From the NCBI GenBank assembly GCA_031367325.1, contig JANLPQ010000025.1, positions 7,454 to 71,453 on the forward strand: a DNA stretch of 64,000 nucleotides. Direction: 5' to 3'. The stretch's first letter is position 1. Each line of letters begins with the position of its first letter. Shown piece after piece: positions 1 through 9,100 of the stretch. The notes beneath the pieces are model-generated. The model saw nothing but the letters and a program-made list of their open reading frames with translations, was not told where the DNA came from and searched no databases. The position numbers and the translations under genes were made by a program. The DNA is from JAAFIP01 sp031367325 (GTDB taxonomy: Bacteria; Pseudomonadota; Gammaproteobacteria; Burkholderiales; Burkholderiaceae_C).

Positions 1-1
1 A

Positions 2-106
2 CGGCCAACCGATGCAACAGGGCAAATCACTAAAGTGGCTATGGCTTGGCTGCTAGCAAAGACGAATTGGGCGTTAGTCTCTAAGTTCACCAAAAAACCA
101 GAATAA
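2..106 (+). CDS. possible 3' end of a gene cut by the window edge (aldo/keto reductase-like tail)
   Basis: Frame 2 is open from the first base of the window to a TAA at 104-106 and gives 34 residues that contain AMAWLLAKTNWAL. That resembles the late helix of aldo/keto reductases (ALAWLLA followed by a proline- and tryptophan-rich stretch), but the usual IPGT motif is absent. It could be the end of a real gene that starts upstream, a decayed remnant, or chance. The call rests on one short motif. Confidence 0.25.
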   Translation, partial: RPTDATGQITKVAMAWLLAKTNWALVSKFTKKPE

Positions 107-453
107 AGCTTGTTTTAGCAGCAAAAATGCACAAAATTGCAGTTTTAATACCATTTAAAGCATATTGATTAATTTCTTAATACTTGACTCGATATTTAAC
201 ACCCCCCTACAATCGTTTAAGTTTAGAAATATGGGGCTAACCCTTGGGTGCACAGACCACCCAGGCACCCCAAGTAATCAGCCGAATGTCGGCTAAAGCG
301 CAGTTGGACGGATAAAGTGCACATCGTATTGACCCGTGCACAACCAAGCTGCGCTGGTGTATATCCAATCCCATCGCGAAACCTGCACTGCAATACGGCT
401 GCCACATAAAGGCAAGCGCACTGCAACAAGGTTTGCGACCAGAAAGGCGAAAG
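107..453. other. intergenic region, no gene seen
   Basis: About 350 bases without a credible gene on either strand. The first half is AT-rich, including a stretch near 170-200 that would suit a promoter for the downstream gene. The minus-strand open frames here run into the transglycosylase gene and look like shadows. No hairpin or dispersed-repeat copy was found. Confidence 0.5.
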
Positions 454-1314
454 ATGACCGTATTGAAACAAACAGGCCAAGCCATGCGAACCTTCGCAGG
501 CGACGTAGCCCAAGGATTTTTTGAGATTGCCCACAATGGTTTTGCCATGGTGGGCCTGGTGCTGGCGTTCTTGGCTATCACTATGGTAGCTAAGCCCGAG
601 CTGCGCCTGCAAAGCGAAACCGCCTTGATCGGCTGGCTGCAAGAGCGCCAGCCCGTGGTAGCGGTGGAAGCTATTGAATCAGAGCCTGACGCCATTGACC
701 GCGCTACCGCCGCCAACCCTAAAGACTTGCCCAAGCAGCAAGCCGCCGTAGCCTACTGGCTGAGTAAAAAGTACAGCGTAGCCCCCGAGCCTATCTCTGC
801 CCTAGTGGCCGAGGCTTACGACGTGGGTGCCAAAACCAAGATTGAACCCACGCTGATTTTGGCCATCATGGCCATTGAGTCCAGCTTTAACCCGTTTGCG
901 CAAAGCCCCGTAGGTGCGCAGGGCCTGATGCAGGTGATGACCACCGTGCACAGCGACAAGTACGAAGGCTTTGGCGGTAAATTCGCAGCGTTTGACCCCG
1001 TGACTAATCTGCGGGTAGGCGTGAAAGTGCTGCAAGACTGTATCGCCCGCGCAGGGTCGATCGAGGGTGGCCTGCGCCATTACGTCGGCGCTACCAGCGA
1101 CGAGCGCGAGGGTGGGTACACCGTCAAAGTAATGGCTGAATTTAACCGTCTACGCCAAGTAGCCGGCGGCAAAGCCATGCCCACCACCGTTCCACCAGCC
1201 GCCAGAATCATCCCCGCTACCGCACCCATAAATACCTACACGCCCTTCACCCCAGCAGTGCAGGCCCCCAAGGCTGATTTAGAAGACAAAATAGCCACTT
1301 GGGCCAATTCTTAA
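454..1314 (+). CDS. membrane-anchored lytic transglycosylase (SLT domain)
   Basis: Predicted 286-residue peptidoglycan lytic transglycosylase that would cleave the MurNAc-GlcNAc bond in the periplasm. A hydrophobic segment (GFAMVGLVLAFLAITMVA, about residues 30-48) should act as an uncleaved anchor. The catalytic domain begins near residue 130; the conserved ILAIMAIESSFNP carries the presumed catalytic glutamate (about residue 142), followed by the family's GAQGLMQVM block. The C-terminus is a proline- and alanine-rich tail. I chose ATG 454 over the TTG at 433 because GAAAGG lies 6-7 bases upstream of it. It is a single gene, followed by the glyA leader. Confidence 0.85.
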   Translation: MTVLKQTGQAMRTFAGDVAQGFFEIAHNGFAMVGLVLAFLAITMVAKPELRLQSETALIGWLQERQPVVAVEAIESEPDAIDRATAANPKDLPKQQAAVAYWLSKKYSVAPEPISALVAEAYDVGAKTKIEPTLILAIMAIESSFNPFAQSPVGAQGLMQVMTTVHSDKYEGFGGKFAAFDPVTNLRVGVKVLQDCIARAGSIEGGLRHYVGATSDEREGGYTVKVMAEFNRLRQVAGGKAMPTTVPPAARIIPATAPINTYTPFTPAVQAPKADLEDKIATWANS

Positions 1315-1330
1315 ACAAGCCTCGGGTACA

Positions 1331-1476
1331 CTTAGCGTGTACGCAACTGGCGATAGGCTCAGGCCCTTTTTACAAGGCACCCAGAGCTGACGTGGGCCAC
1401 CACTAGGAAGCGTACCGCAAGCTGATAAAAAGTTTTATCAGCTTTGCGCTTTAGCCGTGCGCCTGGGCAGCCTCTA
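1331..1476 (+). ncRNA. ZTP riboswitch (pfl motif) in the glyA leader
   Basis: The glyA leader carries the conserved blocks of the pfl/ZTP aptamer in the right order: ACTGGCG at 1346-1352, GGGCCACCACTAGGAAGCG at 1394-1412, and CCGTGCGCCTGGGCA at 1455-1469. GTACGC (1339-1344) can pair with GCGTAC (1410-1415). The variable hairpin of the second half is a perfect 12-bp stem (1419-1430 with 1433-1444). ZTP riboswitches sense the folate-stress purine intermediate ZTP/ZMP and are known upstream of glyA and purH, so gene context agrees. Downstream, CCTCT (1471-1475) can pair with AGAGG (1481-1485) and may belong to the expression platform, probably translational because no U-tract follows. Confidence 0.85.
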
Positions 1477-1527
1477 CTAAAGAGGACACTCCTTAGTTAC
1501 TTGTAACGACACCCTAGGACTGCCACC

Positions 1528-2772
1528 ATGTTTAATCGTAATATCCTGATCGAGCAAGCCGACCCCGAGCTGTTTGCCGCCATCACCGCCGAGAACGCCC
1601 GCCAAGAGCACCACATAGAGCTGATTGCCTCTGAGAACTATGCCAGCCCCGCCGTCATGGCCGCGCAAGGCACCCAGCTAACTAACAAATACGCCGAAGG
1701 CTACCCCGGCAAACGTTACTACGGCGGCTGCGTGAACGTCGACGTGGCCGAGACGCTGGCCATTAACCGCGTGAAGCAGCTCTACGGCGCAGACGCCGCC
1801 AACGTACAGCCGCACTGCGGTGCCTCGGCCAACCAAGCAGTGTTCCTCGCATTCTTAAAGCCCGGTGACACCATCATGGGCATGAGCCTGGCCGAAGGCG
1901 GCCACTTAACCCACGGTATGCCGCTGAACATGAGCGGTAAGTGGTTTAACGTGGTGTCTTACGGGCTAGACGCCAAAGAAGAGATTGACTACGACAAGAT
2001 GGAAGCGCTAGCGCATGAGCACAAGCCTAAGCTCATCATCGCGGGCGCATCAGCGTACGCCCTGCGCATAGACTTTGAGCGCTTTGCGAAAGTGGCCAAG
2101 GCCGTTGGCGCTATCTTTATGGTGGACATGGCCCACTACTCAGGCCTGATCGCCGGAGGTGTGTACCCTAGCCCCGTGCCGCATGCCGACGTGGTCACCA
2201 GCACCACCCACAAAAGCCTGCGTGGCCCGCGTGGCGGCATCATCCTTATGAAAGCGCAGCACGAAAAAGCCATTAACAGCGCCATCTTCCCCGGCCTGCA
2301 AGGCGGCCCGCTGATGCATGTGATAGCGGCCAAAGCCATCGCCTTTAAAGAAGCGCTGGAGCCCAGCTTTAAGGTGTACCAACAGCAAATTATGAAAAAC
2401 GCCGTGGTTATGGCCGAAACATTGGTACAGCGCGGCCTGCGCATCGTCAGCGGCCGAACCGAAAGCCACCTGATGCTGGTCGATTTGCGGTCCAAAAACA
2501 TCACCGGCAAAGACGCCGAGGCGATTTTGGGCGACGCGTACATGACGATTAACAAAAACGCCATCCCCAACGACCCAGAAAAGCCCATGGTCACCAGTGG
2601 CGTGCGCATAGGCACCCCCGCCATGACTACACGAGGCTTTAAAGAGATTGAGGCCCGCGCCACGGCCCACCTGATAGCCGACGTACTAGACAACCCCCGC
2701 GACGCCGCCAACATTGACGTCGTGCGCGCCAAAGTGGTAGCGCTGACCAGCCGGTTCCCGGTGTACGGCTGA
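1528..2772 (+). CDS. glyA: serine hydroxymethyltransferase
   Basis: Makes glycine and 5,10-methylene-tetrahydrofolate from serine in the cytosol; PLP-dependent. The 414 residues match the usual family length. Visible motifs are the N-terminal HIELIASENYASP, the glycine-rich YAEGYPGKRYYGGC, and TSTTHKSLRGPRGG, whose lysine (about 230) would hold PLP. AGGA at 1514-1517 lies upstream of ATG 1528. Expression is probably set by the ZTP riboswitch in its leader. It is followed by nrdR after a 121-bp gap that holds a dispersed-repeat copy, an order common in Burkholderiales. Confidence 0.97.
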   Translation: MFNRNILIEQADPELFAAITAENARQEHHIELIASENYASPAVMAAQGTQLTNKYAEGYPGKRYYGGCVNVDVAETLAINRVKQLYGADAANVQPHCGASANQAVFLAFLKPGDTIMGMSLAEGGHLTHGMPLNMSGKWFNVVSYGLDAKEEIDYDKMEALAHEHKPKLIIAGASAYALRIDFERFAKVAKAVGAIFMVDMAHYSGLIAGGVYPSPVPHADVVTSTTHKSLRGPRGGIILMKAQHEKAINSAIFPGLQGGPLMHVIAAKAIAFKEALEPSFKVYQQQIMKNAVVMAETLVQRGLRIVSGRTESHLMLVDLRSKNITGKDAEAILGDAYMTINKNAIPNDPEKPMVTSGVRIGTPAMTTRGFKEIEARATAHLIADVLDNPRDAANIDVVRAKVVALTSRFPVYG

Positions 2773-2826
2773 TACACTACCAGCAGCATTCAAAGACCCT
2801 GTGGTTTTTGAATGCTACATAAATAA

Positions 2827-2856
2827 TAGCTGCTTGAGCAGGTTTTACTTGGGTTA
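2827..2856 (+). repeat. dispersed element copy 1 (intergenic, glyA-nrdR)
   Basis: Complete type A copy: core TAGCTGCTTGAGCAGG followed by TTTTACTTGGGTTA. It is preceded by an AT-rich stretch and followed by a tail ending in a run of A, both shared with other copies. Lies 55 bp after the glyA stop. Confidence 0.9.
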
Positions 2857-2893
2857 GCGGCTCAAAATACTCTTAAAAAGGGCTCAAAACGAT

Positions 2894-3343
2894 ATGAAAT
2901 GCCCTTTTTGCAACCATCTCGACACCCAAGTCGTCGAAACCCGCATCTCTGAGGACGCGGGCTTTATCCGCCGCCGCCGCCAGTGCGGCGCGTGCGAAAA
3001 ACGCTTTACCACCTACGAGCGGCCCGAGGTTAACTTCCCCGCCGTCGTCAAAAAAGACGGCCGCCGCATCGACTACGAAAGCGTCAAGCTGCGCGCCAGC
3101 TTTAACCTAGCCCTGCGCAAACGCCCTGTTAGCACCGAACAGGTAGACAACGCCATAGAGCGCATAGAAGAAAAACTCCTCAACCTAGGCACCCGCGAGG
3201 TACAAAGCCCCCGCATAGGCGAGCTGGTCATGCGCGAGCTAAAAAAACTAGACAAAGTAGCCTACGTCCGATTCGCCAGCGTATACCGCAGCTTTGAGGA
3301 TATTGATGAATTTAGTGCGTTGGTGGATGAGGTGAGGAAGTAG
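2894..3343 (+). CDS. nrdR: transcriptional repressor NrdR
   Basis: Zinc-ribbon/ATP-cone repressor of ribonucleotide reductase genes. The 149 residues match the family. The N-terminal ribbon CPFC ... CGAC (residues 3-6 and 31-34) should bind zinc, and RRRRQCGACEKRFTTYER is the DNA-binding face. The ATP-cone follows (about residues 49-139), where dATP/ATP binding controls oligomerisation. It follows glyA on the same strand, as in many Burkholderiales, but the gap with its repeat copy suggests it may be transcribed separately. Confidence 0.97.
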   Translation: MKCPFCNHLDTQVVETRISEDAGFIRRRRQCGACEKRFTTYERPEVNFPAVVKKDGRRIDYESVKLRASFNLALRKRPVSTEQVDNAIERIEEKLLNLGTREVQSPRIGELVMRELKKLDKVAYVRFASVYRSFEDIDEFSALVDEVRK

Positions 3344-3428
3344 GCGGCAGCATGCCTCTCGTCACTTGTTTCAAGCCGTTTATCTAGGCAAGAAGCGTAA
3401 GCAGAATAACTTTCTTTAAAATATATGT

Positions 3429-4007
3429 ATGAATATAGATTTGAAGAAAGCCAAAAAACATAAGCTTGTCAAAGGCTTTACTTTGATTGAATTGCTTGTT
3501 GTTATGACTATTTCAGCCATATTAATGACCCTAGCAATGCCGTCTATGCGTCAATTTATCGGCAATTGGCAAACCAGCAACTCAGTTAACGCTTTGATCG
3601 GTACGCTGCAATTAGCTAGATCTGAGGCCATCAAGCGCGGCCGCACTGTGCGGATATGTAATAGTAACAACGGATCTAGTTGCGTTGCAGGCAGCAATAT
3701 TGCTAACGGAGGCTGGAAAAGCGGCTGGATAGCCTATGTTGATAACGATGCGAGCGGCACAACCGTAACTGCAGGCGACGAAATTATCTTAGTTCAGAAC
3801 AAGCTTATCTACATGACCGAGATTAGGTCTAATCAAAATAGCAGTTTCGCTTTTACTCCAGCTGGCTTAATGCAAAACGCTGTTGGTTCTCAAAAAATAA
3901 ACTTTGATTGGGATAGTGAAGCTACCATTCGCAAGGGTTTGTGTATCAGCTTCACTGGGCGTGCACGGGTTGTAGCGGACAACATTGACTGCTCGGGTAA
4001 TAGCTAA
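3429..4007 (+). CDS. fimT: type IV pilus minor pseudopilin FimT/GspH-like
   Basis: First gene of the minor-pilin operon, 192 residues. After a short basic leader (about 15 residues) comes the class III prepilin signal KGFTLIELLVVMTISAIL: cleavage is expected between G and F, with the glutamate at mature position 5. The C-terminal part fits the GspH/FimT pattern (one long hydrophobic helix, then a beta-rich domain; a Cys pair at its end). Minor pilins prime pilus assembly at the inner membrane. Spacing to pilV is 23 bp. The ribosome site upstream is weak. Confidence 0.88.
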   Translation: MNIDLKKAKKHKLVKGFTLIELLVVMTISAILMTLAMPSMRQFIGNWQTSNSVNALIGTLQLARSEAIKRGRTVRICNSNNGSSCVAGSNIANGGWKSGWIAYVDNDASGTTVTAGDEIILVQNKLIYMTEIRSNQNSSFAFTPAGLMQNAVGSQKINFDWDSEATIRKGLCISFTGRARVVADNIDCSGNS

Positions 4008-4030
4008 CTAATTCTGATTTAAACGCATAA

Positions 4031-4594
4031 ATGACAAATCGCACAAAACAATCAGGCTCCTCGCTATTAGAAGTGCTGATAGCACTGTTAGTTATTTCTC
4101 TAGGAATGCTAGGCATGGCTGGCCTCACAGCAGCTGCTAGCTCGTACAACAAGCTTGGTCAAATTCGCAGCTCAGCTATGTTGCTGGTGTCGGATTACGC
4201 TGACAGAGCTAGGGCTAACCTGACCGGTTTTGATGCAGATGGCTACAAAAACATTACCACTTATGCTTATTCAACCACACTGGCTACCGAGTCTGGCTGC
4301 ACTGATGCCAGCGTAACGGCCAATGCATGCGGGCCCGCCGACATGGCCGCGCTAGACCAAGTTCAATGGCTCAACATTTTGCGCAGACGCTTGCCGGGCG
4401 GCGATGCGTACGTCACCACCAGCAAAGTGTTTGACACTGCCTCTAACACAACACAGCGCACGATGGACATTTGGGTAATGTGGGCGGAGATTGACCAAGC
4501 AGCAGGGTTTTCATTAGTAGGTAATTTCGCTTGTCCAGCTGGGGCAGCCGCTGACAGCACTGTCAAGTGCATGTATTTCAGGATAGCGCTATGA
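4031..4594 (+). CDS. pilV: type IV pilus modification/minor pilin PilV
   Basis: 187-residue minor pilin. The N-terminus KQSGSSLLEVLIALLVISLGMLGMAGL is an atypical prepilin signal, with G then SSLLEV, as is usual for PilV, and should be cut by PilD. The rest is a globular domain with several cysteines. Its stop codon overlaps the pilW start (ATGA at 4591-4594), so translation is probably coupled. It acts with PilW, PilX, FimT and PilY1 in the priming complex of the pilus. Confidence 0.88.
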   Translation: MTNRTKQSGSSLLEVLIALLVISLGMLGMAGLTAAASSYNKLGQIRSSAMLLVSDYADRARANLTGFDADGYKNITTYAYSTTLATESGCTDASVTANACGPADMAALDQVQWLNILRRRLPGGDAYVTTSKVFDTASNTTQRTMDIWVMWAEIDQAAGFSLVGNFACPAGAAADSTVKCMYFRIAL

Positions 4595-5568
4595 AAAACA
4601 AATCGCATAGCCATACCCATTCAGCATCAGGGCGCACTCTGATTGAGCTTTTGATTGCTATGGTCATAGGTCTAGTCATTATGGGCGCTGCATTGGCTAT
4701 TTATTCCAGTACTACCAGCAGTAGTCGCAGTTCGGAGGCAGCAGCCCGCTTGAATGAAAATGCCACTATTACCTTAGGTATTTTGCAGCAGCAGCTGCGT
4801 TTGGGTGGTTACAGCTCGATTGTCGGATCGCCCACTTATGTAATTCGAAAAAACTTCACGGGTCCTGGCATACGGGGCTGTACTGGCGGCTTCTCAGCTG
4901 GCAGTGCCACAGCTACATTTGCCACTATTGCTTGTAATAACGACACCACTAAATCTGATGCACTGGTGGTGCGTTACGAGGCAGATACATCCAATACTAA
5001 TCCAGTCACAACTGCGCTGGGCACCGTCGTGCCTTCAAACTGCGTGAGCGCAGGCATTACTGCTACAACGGCATCGGAAGCTACTTCCACTTTAGTTGGG
5101 GCTGCTGTCTTGCCTAACTACACCTTAGCTGACAACAGATACTATGTTAAAAACACAGGTACACCATCAGGTGGGCCAGAGCTTTATTGCACAGGGGCAA
5201 CTGGCGAAGCAGCCCTAGCGGCTTTTAGTACGCCACAACCGATTATGGAAGGCGTAGAGCGTATTGAGGTTACTTATGGTGTGGCAGCTTCTGCTGCAGG
5301 TACGGTTACTACGGCTTATATGACTGCTCAGGCCATAGACACAGCATATGCGGCTGACTCCAACCGTTGGAACAGGGTTATATCTGCCAGAATTTGTTTG
5401 CAAGTTCGCAGCACTGACACGTCTGACAAAACTTCAGTCTCCACGTTAAGCACCACGAACAAATATTACGACTGCGCAAACGCTCAGCAAACAAGCACTG
5501 ACGGTTATTTGCGAAGAACCTATACCAGTACGGTGTTGCTCAAAAATAAAATACCTTTGCAGCAGTAA
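4591..5568 (+). CDS. pilW: type IV pilus assembly protein PilW
   Basis: 325-residue minor pilin. The prepilin signal SGRTLIELLIAMVIGLVIM starts near residue 13. The long serine/threonine-rich C-terminal domain and the family's length of about 300-350 residues fit PilW. ATG 4591 is chosen over an upstream in-frame ATG at 4567 because it overlaps the pilV stop and gives a normal leader length. Part of the fimT-pilVWXY1-pilE operon. Confidence 0.88.
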   Translation: MKNKSHSHTHSASGRTLIELLIAMVIGLVIMGAALAIYSSTTSSSRSSEAAARLNENATITLGILQQQLRLGGYSSIVGSPTYVIRKNFTGPGIRGCTGGFSAGSATATFATIACNNDTTKSDALVVRYEADTSNTNPVTTALGTVVPSNCVSAGITATTASEATSTLVGAAVLPNYTLADNRYYVKNTGTPSGGPELYCTGATGEAALAAFSTPQPIMEGVERIEVTYGVAASAAGTVTTAYMTAQAIDTAYAADSNRWNRVISARICLQVRSTDTSDKTSVSTLSTTNKYYDCANAQQTSTDGYLRRTYTSTVLLKNKIPLQQ

Positions 5569-5571
5569 ATT

Positions 5572-6132
5572 ATGAAACTTACACATCCTATTGGGCTAGC
5601 CCATAATCGTGCTAATCAAGAAGGGATTGTTCTTGCTTTAGTCATAGTACTTTTAGGCATTATCTCTCTTGTAGGCGCTATCAGCATGCGTAATGCTACA
5701 CAAACGGAGCAAACTACTAACAGCTTGCGCACAGCTGCGTCAGCGCAGCAAGCTGCTGAGCTAGGGCTAAAGTATTGCGAGTTGGTTGCACAAGACAGGA
5801 AGGGCGTGACTTACGCCACAGAGCGGCCCAAAATTATGGGCACTATCACAGCCGCTATCAGTAGTGGTGCCTGGAGCCTGACGCCCACATGGGTCACAGC
5901 TACCAACAATTTCATAACCGTTCCAGCATCTTATGCGCAGTCTACAGATGCCAACTCCGTTCAGTTCAAAACTGCGAATTTACCGCAATGCATTATTGAG
6001 CTACTTGGCAATGCAGCCGGCAAAGGTTACGTGGTTACAGCGCGCGGATTTGGTAATGATGCCGTCATCAACAGCACCAACGGTGTTACCTCAGGCGCAG
6101 AGGCTTGGGTGCAGTCAGTATTAATAGAATAG
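5572..6132 (+). CDS. pilX: type IV pilus assembly protein PilX
   Basis: 186-residue minor pilin. The N-terminus NQEGIVLALVIVLLGIISLVGAISMRNATQTE fits PilX, which has a hydrophobic helix without the typical glutamate-5 context and a conserved alanine-rich stretch after it (AASAQQAAELGLKYCE). Starts 3 bp after pilW. PilX and PilY1 are usually adjacent and co-expressed, as here. Confidence 0.85.
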   Translation: MKLTHPIGLAHNRANQEGIVLALVIVLLGIISLVGAISMRNATQTEQTTNSLRTAASAQQAAELGLKYCELVAQDRKGVTYATERPKIMGTITAAISSGAWSLTPTWVTATNNFITVPASYAQSTDANSVQFKTANLPQCIIELLGNAAGKGYVVTARGFGNDAVINSTNGVTSGAEAWVQSVLIE

Positions 6133-6145
6133 CAGCAGGATTTAT

Positions 6146-9100
6146 ATGAAATATTCATTTCCAAATTTTCCAATCAAATCACTGCGACTTTTGCTGATTA
6201 CGTGCAGCTTAGCAGGCGCTTTATTACCAGCTTGGTCACAGCTATCGCAAAAACCACTTTTATCAGTAAGCTCTTCGGCCAAGCCTAACCTTATGCTGCT
6301 ATTAGACAATTCCGGCTCCATGAGGTCCACTATTGTTCCTGATAACTTTAGAAGTTTGTTTAGCACCACCTTAACACCTGCGAACGCTTACCAATCGCCA
6401 GATGCTAACAGGCTGTATTACGATCCTCGTGTGCTGTACACACCCAGAGTCAACGCAGACGGCACTTTTTTTCCTGCAGGTACAGAGACCAACGCTCTGA
6501 CAGATATTCGCACTTGGTCTGGCAATGCAGCAGCCAATGGCGTTTTCTATGTGGAAAATTGCGGTACAGCAAATTGCAGTCAGTTCTTAGGCCCTGAGTA
6601 CGGGGGTACCATCGGTGCGTTTACCGATACTTTGACTGTGAATTTATGCACAACTACTGCAGCAGGAGTGTGTACGGCGATCCAAACCTATACACTGCCC
6701 TCGCCAGCAAATTCGACCACTTTTGTAGCTAATGCTTATGTGCCTAAGTCGGCTGATCGCACTGATTGCATAGCGCTAGCTGGATTCTGTACTTGGTCTG
6801 AGGAGCGACAAAACGCCTTGAACTGGCAGATATATTATTCTACTAGGATCAAAGCAACCCTCACTGCTACTGGGCAAGCTTTTTCAGACACTAAGTATCT
6901 TAATAAATTTCGCTTGGGCTATGGCCGCATGAATGCCTTGCGCGTGCAAGACAAAGACGGTGAATGGTCGGGAGGATCTAGCCCTGACGATGGTGGATTA
7001 ATTAAAAGAGGTGTACGCCCTTTTCAAGACGACGCATCACTTGCTGCTCCTTATAAAACTGAGCGATCAGACTTTTATACTTGGTTGTACCAACAAACAG
7101 CCTTTAACGGAACACCAAGCAATCGGTTGTTAGAAGCAGCAGGCGTCTATTTTACGGATGCCACTTCTACTGGGCCATGGTCTGCTAGCCCTATCATAGG
7201 TAGCGCCAAAGCACAACTTGCTTGTCGTCGCAGTAATGCAGTGATGTTTTCAGATGGCGCATACAACGATGTCCCAACTGATGTCAACAATGTGGATAAC
7301 GGGGTATTCACCAGCGTACCCAATTCTGTACATAATGCGTTTGGTAACAACGGTACTTTTACATATTCCGTCAGTCCATCAAAGACAGCCACCTATGTGG
7401 CGTACCCAGACAGTAATAAGCAAACCTTTGCCGATACTGCTATGCGTTACTGGATGCAAGACCTACGGCCAGATTTAGACGATATCGTGTCGCCCGTAGC
7501 AGGTAATCCCGCGTTCTGGCAACACATGGTCTTCTACAGTATCGGTTTTGGTGTTAGAGGCAGTGTGTCAAACGCAGATGTCGCTGCATATAACGAAAAC
7601 TACACTAAAGGTAATGCATCAACCCTCAACTGGGGTGTTCCAGCAGCCAACACTATTACAGCAATTAACGACTATATTCATGCTGCATATACAGGGCGGG
7701 GCAAATTTTATTCAGTAAGTTCGGCAAAACAAGTTAAAAAAGCTTTTGACGATGTTTTGTCGCGCACTGCTGGGCAGTCTGGCAGCGATGCAGGTATCGC
7801 AGTAGCCGACACTAACAACGCTCTATCAACATTGGCAGGGGAACTGAAGTATGTGCCCAACTACAGCGTTTTAGAGAGCACGGGTGACATAACAGCCTAT
7901 CAATTGAATGCCACAGGCAACGTTGTAAATCCGAATTCTCCGGTCTGGATCGCTAGCCGCAATATACCTGATGCAGATGTGCGCAATTTGGTAAGCATCT
8001 CTGGTATTTCAACTGGCACTGCACTTACAGGCACCTTCACAGCTTTACCTGCTGACATCCAAACCGCGATGGGTACAGGCGCTAATGACAGTTATCTAAA
8101 CTACTTGAGGGGTGCATCTACTGGTATCGATGGCGTTTCTGGAGATAACTATAGACTTCGCACTTCGCTATTCGGATCTATTGTTAATAGTCCACCGGCT
8201 TATGTACGCGGCGAACTCAACATGGGCTACACGACTAGTTTTGTTGTAGGTACTCTCACTGGGATTACCACTTACGGCGCCTACACCAAAGCAAAAGCAA
8301 ACAATAGCCTAGGCGCTTTGTTCGCACCAGCCAACGACGGCGTGGTTCATGCGTTAGATCCTAAAACCGGTGCTGAAATTATGGGCTACATGCCACGTGC
8401 GGCTCTACCTAAAGTTAAGAACTTTGCTCAAGAACCGTACGAATTTCAATATGTACTTGATGGTCCTATACAAGAAGGGGATATTTACTCCGAAAACAGC
8501 TCCACTCCTTCTAAATCCGCTTGGAAAAGTATAGTAGTAGGTACAGGTGGTCGTGGCGGAAAGTTTGTTTATGCCATGAATATGCCAGTCAAGAGCACTG
8601 TCACAGGAACTATTACTGCAGCCGCCCTAACGAAAAACGATTTGCTATGGGAGATCAGCAGCAAAGATGCTGATTTTGCCGATCTTGGAAATATTTTGAA
8701 TCCGCCACAATCGGGTGTTTTAAGCAATGGTCGATGGGTCGTCATTTTTGGTAACGGTTACTACAGTCCTTCTGGCGAAGCTAGTATCTACATTGTTGAT
8801 GCACTGAGCGGGGCACTGATTCAAAGAATTTCAACCAACGTAGGTACTTCGGCAGACCCAAATGGAATGGGCGGAATTACTTTAGTACGAGGTTACAGCC
8901 GTGAGATCGTGGCGGTTTTAGGCGGCGACAAGAAAGGCAACATGTGGAAATTTGATCTTTTAACTCCCGGTGCTGGAAAACTTGCTTTTGCATCAAACAA
9001 ACCCTTATTTACCTCTATAAACAACAAGCCTTTTTCAGGTGCACCAGCATGGCGTCCTCTACAAGGCGGTATGTTGGTGGTTGCTGCTACAGGCTTGCTA

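Noticed and set aside
1419..1444. Twelve-base-pair dyad before glyA as a repressor operator or terminator
   Set aside because: It falls exactly in the variable hairpin of the ZTP aptamer, which explains it without a further site.
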